A stretch of DNA of 6,263 nucleotides from an uncultured Bacillaceae bacterium (GTDB taxonomy: Bacteria; Bacillota; Bacilli; Bacillales; Caldibacillaceae): positions 1 through 6,263 of the forward strand of contig CALKAK010000195.1 in the NCBI GenBank assembly GCA_937983015.1. The letters are read 5' to 3'. The notes under the pieces were generated by a model. The model made no database searches and had not been told where the DNA came from. It saw only the letters and a list, made by a program, of their open reading frames with translations. Of the stretch, positions 1 through 3,773 are shown piece by piece (within the stretch, counting starts at the first letter, position 1; every line of letters starts with the position of its first letter). The translations under genes and the position numbers were made by a program.

Positions 1-329
1 CCCATTTCTTTCACATGTTCCCGGTAATTTTTCCCGACACAAAAAATATTTTTTCGCGTGCGAGGAATCGGTGCAAGCAGTTGCCTTTTTTCTAGCGGAA
101 CTTTTATTTCATCGATAATACCGGTTCGTTTTCCTTCTTCAACTAGATTTTTGGCAAGCTCTAATAATTGATCCCCTAATTGCATAGCTTCAAGCAATGT
201 TTCCGGGAAATGCTCTGTGCGTTTCATGCGTCTTGCCAGTTCTGGCAGAGAAAGAAAAGCTTTCCCATGATCGATGATGATACCGTAATCCTGCCGCCCA
301 TTATGATCTTGCACTGTCGCCCATTTCAT
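1..329 (-). CDS. FAH (fumarylacetoacetate hydrolase) family protein, N-terminal part only
   Basis: The reading frame opens at an ATG at 329 and stays open for 109 codons to the left edge, so the 3' end lies outside the window. The visible protein starts MKWATVQDHNGRQDYGIIID. It then has a helical stretch and reaches LLAPIPRTRKNIFCVGKNY followed by REHVKEMG. The pattern 'L.APIP...KNI.CVGKNY..H..EMG' marks the junction between the small N-terminal domain and the catalytic FAH fold. Members of this family hydrolyse or decarboxylate 2-keto acids with a divalent metal, but the metal-binding acidic residues lie beyond the edge and cannot be checked. The start is supported by AAGGAG (341-346) upstream and by a 4-base ATGA overlap with the stop of the DUF418 gene, which implies translational coupling. 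By position beside gerPA and by sequence style it may be an orthologue of B. subtilis YisK, reported as an oxaloacetate decarboxylase. That equivalence is inference from memory. Confidence 0.9.
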   Translation of the reverse strand, partial: MKWATVQDHNGRQDYGIIIDHGKAFLSLPELARRMKRTEHFPETLLEAMQLGDQLLELAKNLVEEGKRTGIIDEIKVPLEKRQLLAPIPRTRKNIFCVGKNYREHVKEM

Positions 330-1537
330 GATTCCAACAACTCCTTTTTGATTTTTAACTGTGGTTTTTTTCCGTAAGTTCCCCAGCGCCAAAGCCATTC
401 GCCTGGACCCATCCGGAAATATTGTAACCAGTAATTACTGACAACGAGCTGGAAAATAAAAATGAAGAATACGAGCATTGCCCCAATCGTATAGGAAAGT
501 TTTCCGTACAGCCCAAGGCCATAACTATAACAGATTGATGTTGCAATGATCGATTGCGAAAGATAATTACTGAGCGAAAGACGCCCGACTTTTTGAAAAG
601 GTGCCATAACCTTGCGAATCAGAGGTGAATTGGCCAGTAAATACCCGGCGGAAATGTAGGCGCATGTTAATAATGGTCCCCCGAATAGATCCTGAAGTAA
701 TTCATTTGTTATGGTTTCTGAAAATAAATAAGGAAGCATTTTCACGAATAACCCGAATGGCATGGTAATGATAAAAAGGTTTCGGAAAAAATGCCGGTAT
801 TTACCATCAGGTATGAGCATCCCGGCCTGGGCAGAACTGACGCCGAAAAGAAGGAAAGGGAAGACCATAAATAATAACAGAACGAGTCCATTCACATTTG
901 TGTCAACCCACTCTAATATACGGAAGCGGGTGATTTCTAAAAAGCTTCCTCCCTGGTAAACAGCCAATGCTGCTTCCGTCAGGCCAGGGTCATACAAATC
1001 TGCTTCCGTCAAGATGCCAGATCGTAAAAGGAATCGATAGAGCATGATCAATATAATGCCGGGGATCGTGTACATCAGTAAGGCCAGGATCGCCAATGTT
1101 TTGGCTTTTACGTTAGTCTGTATGATGGGAATTAGCAAAAAACCAAAACACGCATAAATGATTAAAATATCCCCGGACCAGATCAAAAAAGCATGAATCA
1201 TGCCGATCCCCAGTAAAACAAGCATTCGCCGCAGAGCAATTTTTACGAAAGACCGGCCATTATACTCCAAACGTTCCTTCATGATGACAAGCCCATAGCC
1301 AAATAAAAAGGCAAAAAGTGGATAAAAACTTGCTTCCGCGACCACATCAATTGCTCCATATACCCAACGATCGAAATTATTTTCTATAAACTTTTTCCGA
1401 TCATTGTATAATACCGGGAATAGAAAGGCTGGCATATTTGCGAAGAAAATACCCATGATCGCGAACCCGCGTAACGCATCGAGAGAAAAAAACCTCTCCT
1501 GTCCGTGGGGCAACCCTCCAGGACTTCCCCATTGCAT
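326..1537 (-). CDS. DUF418 family multi-pass membrane protein (YeiB-like)
   Basis: This encodes a hydrophobic integral membrane protein of 403 residues, a usual length for the family. Near the N-terminus it has FSLDALRGFAIMGIFFAN, the typical opening of DUF418 proteins, running into the first membrane segment. About eight to ten membrane segments follow (rough positions from an ATG at 1549: 26-46, 66-88, 106-124, 127-142, 150-172, 222-245, 260-280, 290-305, 335-352, 357-378). The C-terminal DUF418 domain carries VGRLSLSNYLSQS and ends with GPGEWLWRWGTY, another family hallmark, followed by a lysine-rich tail. Function is not established; family members are often described as putative transporters. 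Start choice: an ATG at 1549 directly abuts GGGGAG (1550-1555), leaving no spacing, so I prefer the ATG at 1537, 12 bases from it. The longer form would be 407 residues. The stop overlaps the FAH start by 4 bases, so the two are probably one operon. Confidence 0.9.
   Translation of the reverse strand: MQWGSPGGLPHGQERFFSLDALRGFAIMGIFFANMPAFLFPVLYNDRKKFIENNFDRWVYGAIDVVAEASFYPLFAFLFGYGLVIMKERLEYNGRSFVKIALRRMLVLLGIGMIHAFLIWSGDILIIYACFGFLLIPIIQTNVKAKTLAILALLMYTIPGIILIMLYRFLLRSGILTEADLYDPGLTEAALAVYQGGSFLEITRFRILEWVDTNVNGLVLLLFMVFPFLLFGVSSAQAGMLIPDGKYRHFFRNLFIITMPFGLFVKMLPYLFSETITNELLQDLFGGPLLTCAYISAGYLLANSPLIRKVMAPFQKVGRLSLSNYLSQSIIATSICYSYGLGLYGKLSYTIGAMLVFFIFIFQLVVSNYWLQYFRMGPGEWLWRWGTYGKKPQLKIKKELLES
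341..346 (-). promoter_or_regulatory. Ribosome binding site of the FAH gene, inside the upstream gene
   Basis: On the minus strand AAGGAG lies 11 bases before the ATG at 329. It is inside the last codons of the DUF418 gene. Together with the ATGA stop/start overlap it fixes the FAH start and suggests that ribosomes ending the first gene re-initiate on the second. The spacing is a little long. Confidence 0.6.
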
Positions 1538-1593
1538 ACGATCATCCATCTCCCCGTTCGCAAAGTTAAAAAGATTCGCACACCATCTCGTTT

Positions 1594-1599
1594 ATTATA
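1594..1599 (-). promoter_or_regulatory. Possible sigma-A -10 box for the DUF418-FAH operon
   Basis: The minus strand reads TATAAT at 1599-1594, about 45 to 60 bases upstream of the candidate DUF418 starts. This is a sensible place for a vegetative promoter. No good TTGACA-like -35 box is found at 16-18 bases (the hexamer at 17 is TGGTAG), and there is no TGn extension. The assignment rests on a perfect -10 and on position only. Confidence 0.35.
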
Positions 1600-1634
1600 A
1601 CGGAATTCGTAACGAGCTACCAGACATAGCAATC

Positions 1635-1661
1635 ACATTCCGGGCGTTTTCACATAGAATA
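1635..1661 (+). promoter_or_regulatory. Sigma-K promoter of the gerP operon
   Basis: The sequence CATAGAATA (1653-1661) matches the sigma-K -10 consensus CATAnnnTA exactly. An AC dinucleotide (1635-1636, within CACA) stands 16 bases upstream, as expected for the short sigma-K -35 element. Transcription would start near 1668, giving a leader of about 22 bases before the gerPA ATG. In B. subtilis gerP is known to be transcribed late in the mother cell by sigma-K RNA polymerase, so sequence and family knowledge agree. I saw no clear GerE-binding site. Confidence 0.75.
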
Positions 1662-1690
1662 AAGGGAAAGTAGTTTTGGGATGTGGAAAA

Positions 1691-1912
1691 ATGCCGGCAA
1701 TGGTAGGAATGGTGCATGTAACAAGTATCGGCAGTGGCTCCGTTTTCAATATCGGCGATGTGTACCGAATCGCCCCGCAATCTCAAGTAAAAACATTCGC
1801 GGGTGCCGGTTCGTTTAACCGGGCCGATGTCCTTTACGTATACAATCATCAAAACATCACAAGGACGGAAGATAAAGAGATTATCGATCAACCGGTGATT
1901 TTCAGCAATTGA
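1691..1912 (+). CDS. gerPA: Spore germination protein GerPA
   Basis: This small coat protein of 73 residues begins MPAMVG, as GerPA proteins do. It has VTSIGSGSVFNIGDVYRIAP (residues 10-29), then a Gly/Ala/Ser-rich stretch (TFAGAGSFN, 35-43) and a polar C-terminus with IIDQPV. GerP proteins reside in the spore coat. In B. subtilis and B. cereus their loss slows germination because germinants reach the inner-membrane receptors poorly, a defect relieved by removing the coat. The ATG at 1691 is chosen over an in-frame TTG at 1676 because homologues begin MPA. The purine-rich AAAGGGAAAG before the TTG would also lie mostly upstream of the predicted transcript start. The chosen start has only a weak ribosome binding site (GTGGA at 1684-1688). 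It is the first gene of the operon and resembles GerPF along its whole length. Confidence 0.93.
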   Translation: MPAMVGMVHVTSIGSGSVFNIGDVYRIAPQSQVKTFAGAGSFNRADVLYVYNHQNITRTEDKEIIDQPVIFSN

Positions 1913-2017
1913 AGAGCGAAACGCTATATTTGCAGATAACCGGAAGTTTTTCGAAAAGATCGTGTTAGGCTAGCGAATCTTTTTTTCGCTATGGTTCCTG
2001 TCGGGCAGGTGGAATCG
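1913..2017 (+). other. gerPA-gerPB spacer with competing inverted repeats
   Basis: This 105-base gap is the longest inside the operon and holds no gene. It contains AGCGAA (1915-1920), CGCTA (1922-1926), TAGCGAA (1971-1977) and TTCGCTA (1985-1991). The first pair can form a 4-bp hairpin (1915-1918 with 1922-1925). The last pair can form a 7-bp hairpin with a 7-base loop. Alternatively CGCTA can pair with TAGCG at 1971-1975. A palindrome TTTTCGAAAA lies at 1948-1957. No second sigma-K consensus was seen. Whether any of this regulates gerPB expression is unknown. Confidence 0.45.
2007..2012 (+). promoter_or_regulatory. Ribosome binding site that fixes the gerPB start
   Basis: AGGTGG lies 5 bases before the ATG at 2018. 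It argues against the in-frame upstream ATG at 1991, which has no such site and falls at the edge of a hairpin. Homologues also begin at the equivalent of the downstream Met (M-[KN]-FYI). Confidence 0.7.
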
Positions 2018-2230
2018 ATGAAATTTTATATACAACAATCCATCCATATCAATATTTTGCGGATCAATTCTATGGCCAATTCGGCCATCGTGCAAATCGG
2101 TACCGCTGGTTCCATCCGCGCCCGCTCATTCGTGAGCAATAGCGGTGGATTTACCGAACCGGTAGAACCAGCGAAAGATACCAGCGGGTTTGTCATACCG
2201 AATATCGAAACGATCCCCTTTCGGAATTGA
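2018..2230 (+). CDS. gerPB: Spore germination protein GerPB
   Basis: This is a 70-residue protein beginning MKFYIQQSIHINILRINSM, the usual GerPB opening, followed by ANSAIVQIGTAGSI (residues 20-33). The C-terminal half is Ser/Gly/Pro-rich (GGFTEPVEPAKDTSGF) and ends after a short hydrophobic segment. It is slightly shorter than the B. subtilis protein as I remember it (about 77 residues), mainly in the variable tail. The strand-turn-strand core 'IL.I.....SAIVQIG' is the motif shared with the other GerP proteins. It acts in the spore coat with its operon partners to allow germinant access. No signal peptide or membrane segment is seen, as expected for a protein made in the mother cell and assembled onto the forespore. 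Confidence 0.92.
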   Translation: MKFYIQQSIHINILRINSMANSAIVQIGTAGSIRARSFVSNSGGFTEPVEPAKDTSGFVIPNIETIPFRN

Positions 2231-2280
2231 TGAAGCCATTTCACCGCAATGATGACTAACCGTTGAAAGGTTGTGGCGTG

Positions 2281-2877
2281 ATGAGCCAAAACATTTTCTA
2301 TTTCCTTCAGCAAATCACCCGGCAACTCGAACGCCAGGAAAGTTCGATAAAACAATTACAGAAGAAACAAAAGGCCCTGGAAAAGGAATTAACTGAAGTT
2401 AAGGAGAAACCGGTTCTCTATATCGATCGCATTGAATATCAGTTTGACCAGCTAAAAATCGATCGTCTCGAAGGAACGTTAAATATCGGGCTCAACCCTA
2501 AAGATTTGCAAGACATGGATGAATTCGCTATTGACACGCTTCCCTTTCACAAGATGCAAGACCGCTATCTTGAAAACATCAGGGAACAGCTTGAGCACGA
2601 ACTGAACGCGTACCTGGACACAGAACTTCCCGAACAAATTGACAAGATCAAACACGAAAACGGTCTCGACATCGATGAATCGTATACGCAATTTATAATC
2701 GCTGATATCCGTCAGCAATTAAGAGAGCGGATCGACTTCTATTTAAAACAACAGCTCCAGGAAATGCCGCAGACCGATCGCGAAGATACGACGGCGATCA
2801 TCTTGGAACGGATAAAAAACGATATTGACGATGCGGTACAAAACTTTTTCAAACAATTCCCCGGAAAAGGAGCGTGA
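2281..2877 (+). CDS. gerPC: Spore germination protein GerPC
   Basis: At 198 residues this is the largest GerP protein, close to the roughly 200 expected. Residues 5-42 form a likely coiled coil with hydrophobic positions at I5, L9, I12, L16, I23, L26, L33, L37 and V40. Next comes YIDRIEYQFDQLKIDRLEG (47-65) leading into TLNIGLNP (66-73), which resembles the core motif of the other GerP proteins. The rest is acidic and helical, with several amphipathic stretches. It acts in the coat permeability system and could serve as a scaffold or oligomerising subunit (inference from the coiled coil). Start: GAAAGG (2265-2270) lies 10 bases before the ATG at 2281 and 7 bases before an in-frame GTG at 2278. 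I chose the ATG; the GTG would add one residue. A TTG at 2263 overlaps the binding site and is rejected. Confidence 0.92.
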   Translation: MSQNIFYFLQQITRQLERQESSIKQLQKKQKALEKELTEVKEKPVLYIDRIEYQFDQLKIDRLEGTLNIGLNPKDLQDMDEFAIDTLPFHKMQDRYLENIREQLEHELNAYLDTELPEQIDKIKHENGLDIDESYTQFIIADIRQQLRERIDFYLKQQLQEMPQTDREDTTAIILERIKNDIDDAVQNFFKQFPGKGA

Positions 2878-2884
2878 GGTGTCC

Positions 2885-3067
2885 ATGATCCTGGAAGTGA
2901 CGAATAAAGAATTGTCCATCGGCAAGATCCATATTATCGGTGTTTCCGGTTCGTCAATCGTTCTGGTCGGTGATACTCATTCATTAGAAGCGATTTCGTC
3001 CTTCGACACACCCCCTGACTCGCAAATAATCGGCCCGATCGTACCGATCGCCCCGGAGTTCGATTAA
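2885..3067 (+). CDS. gerPD: Spore germination protein GerPD
   Basis: This is a 60-residue protein with the family pattern MILEVTNKELSIGKIHIIGV, followed by SGSSIVLVGDTHSLEAIS (residues 21-38) and a proline/isoleucine tail (IIGPIVPIAPEF). The length matches GerPD of other bacilli (about 58). The SSIVLVGD segment is the same strand-glycine motif found in GerPA, B, E and F. The start lies 7 bases after the gerPC stop. GAGGTG (2876-2881), overlapping that stop, is a close binding site, and AGGAG (2868-2872) inside gerPC is a second, more distant one. Such tight packing implies co-translation with gerPC. It is a spore coat protein by family. Confidence 0.92.
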   Translation: MILEVTNKELSIGKIHIIGVSGSSIVLVGDTHSLEAISSFDTPPDSQIIGPIVPIAPEFD

Positions 3068-3068
3068 T

Positions 3069-3449
3069 ATGTTCAAAAGACTTTCCCACGTGAATCATGT
3101 TCGTGTCGATACGGTTTATAATAGTTCCATCATCCAGATCGGCGATTCGAAAGAAATCCATGCAATCGCCCATGGGCTCGCGGTCCAGCGGGAAAAACCG
3201 GTATTTTGGGGAGAAGAAGGAGACTTCAAGCGTTTTACCATCTTTCGCAAGCCTCCCCCCCTCGCTACGTACCCGGACCCGGTATTGGTGAAAAAGAGAA
3301 ATGAATCGGTCACTATTCGCGTAGACAATATGTATGTTAGTGGTTTATCCGCAGCAGGTATATTGCATATCGGTAGTTGCGAGCATATGTTATTAGAAAG
3401 CCGGATCAAGCATATTCGCCATTTGATCCGTCACAAGGAAACGGATTAA
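3069..3449 (+). CDS. gerPE: Spore germination protein GerPE
   Basis: This protein has 126 residues, near the roughly 129 of the B. subtilis protein. It begins MFKRLSHVNHVRVDTVYNSS and continues IIQIGDSKEIHAIAHGLAVQ. Residues 11-33 carry one copy of the GerP core motif. After a charged middle and a proline-rich linker (KPPPLATYPDPV, 61-72), residues 81-107 carry a second copy (VTIRVDNMYVSGLSAAGILH, then IGSCEHM). The C-terminus is basic and helical (ESRIKHIRHLIRHKETD). The protein may therefore be a two-module form of the domain that is single in GerPA, B, D and F. The ATG follows the gerPD stop by one base, and GGAG at 3055-3058 lies 10 bases upstream, so translation is coupled to gerPD. Confidence 0.92.
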   Translation: MFKRLSHVNHVRVDTVYNSSIIQIGDSKEIHAIAHGLAVQREKPVFWGEEGDFKRFTIFRKPPPLATYPDPVLVKKRNESVTIRVDNMYVSGLSAAGILHIGSCEHMLLESRIKHIRHLIRHKETD

Positions 3450-3493
3450 AAAAATTAGGGTGAAATTTCTTTTACTCCGGATGAAAAGCTCAT

Positions 3494-3499
3494 AAAGGA
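3494..3499 (+). promoter_or_regulatory. Ribosome binding site that fixes the gerPF start
   Basis: AAAGGA lies 8 bases before the ATG at 3508. It overlaps the in-frame upstream ATG at 3499, which therefore cannot use it. The chosen start gives the conserved MPALVG terminus. Confidence 0.7.
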
Positions 3500-3507
3500 T
3501 GTTGCCC

Positions 3508-3726
3508 ATGCCCGCACTTGTAGGTGGAATCCAAATCCTCACCGTTGGCGGAGGAGTCGTTAACTTCGGCGACACACTGAACATTTCACCGAAGACGAAC
3601 TCAAAAGAAAATACCGGTTCTGGTTCTGGCAATATCGGCGTATTCGTCGTAACGAATAATGGAATCAATGCCGTGAACTCGCTCGATCCCGATGTCGTCG
3701 ATCAACCGGCCGCTTCCAAAAATTAA
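3508..3726 (+). CDS. gerPF: Spore germination protein GerPF
   Basis: This 72-residue protein starts MPALVGGIQILTVGGGVVNF and continues GDTLNISPKTNSK. A Gly/Ser stretch (TGSGSGNIG, 36-44) follows, then NNGINAVNSLDPDVVDQP (50-67). This is the standard GerPF sequence pattern. It aligns from end to end with GerPA (shared MPA-V-G, [IF]GD, I-P, K, GSGS/GAGS-N and DQP), so the first and last genes of the operon are paralogues. It acts in the spore coat as part of the germinant-permeability system. It is separated from gerPE by 58 bases in which I found no convincing promoter, so it is probably transcribed from the gerPA promoter. A strong hairpin terminator follows 11 bases after the stop. Confidence 0.94.
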   Translation: MPALVGGIQILTVGGGVVNFGDTLNISPKTNSKENTGSGSGNIGVFVVTNNGINAVNSLDPDVVDQPAASKN

Positions 3727-3737
3727 ATCCAAAAGAA

Positions 3738-3765
3738 AAACACCGGCCCGTTTGTGCCGGTGTTT
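3738..3765. terminator. Bidirectional intrinsic terminator between gerPF and addA
   Basis: A 10-bp perfect stem (AAACACCGGC at 3738-3747 with GCCGGTGTTT at 3756-3765) encloses an 8-base loop. On the plus strand it is followed by a T-rich run (TTTCCTTATTTTTATTCT). On the minus strand it is followed by TTTTTCTTTT. It lies 11 bases after the gerPF stop and 8 bases after the addA stop, so one hairpin ends both converging transcripts. Confidence 0.88.
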
Positions 3766-3773
3766 CCTTATTT

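Noticed and set aside
180..377. Plus-strand open frame of 65 codons opposite the FAH/DUF418 junction
   Set aside because: It runs antisense to both genes and has no recognisable product.
1676..1690. TTG start adding five residues to GerPA
   Set aside because: Homologues begin MPA, and the purine-rich AAAGGGAAAG that would serve it lies largely before the predicted sigma-K transcript start.
1595..1891. Minus-strand open frame of 98 codons spanning the gerP promoter and opposite gerPA
   Set aside because: It covers the sigma-K promoter and is antisense to gerPA, with no convincing ribosome binding site or family pattern.
1971..1991. Hairpin TAGCGAA/TTCGCTA considered as an intrinsic terminator after gerPA
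   Set aside because: The T run is in the loop and no T tail follows the stem, so it cannot act as a standard rho-independent terminator. It is kept only as part of the spacer observation.
2026..2355. Minus-strand open frame of 109 codons opposite gerPB/gerPC
   Set aside because: It is antisense to two clear GerP genes, and the peptide resembles no family I know.
3116..3409. Minus-strand open frame of 97 codons opposite gerPE
   Set aside because: It is an antisense shadow of gerPE. The low-complexity product has no supporting context.
3474..3499. Possible second sigma-K promoter before gerPF (AC, 15 bases, CATAAAGGA)
   Set aside because: The last two bases of the -10 do not match CATAnnnTA. 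Transcription would start at about the gerPF ATG and lose the ribosome binding site, which is the same AAAGGA.
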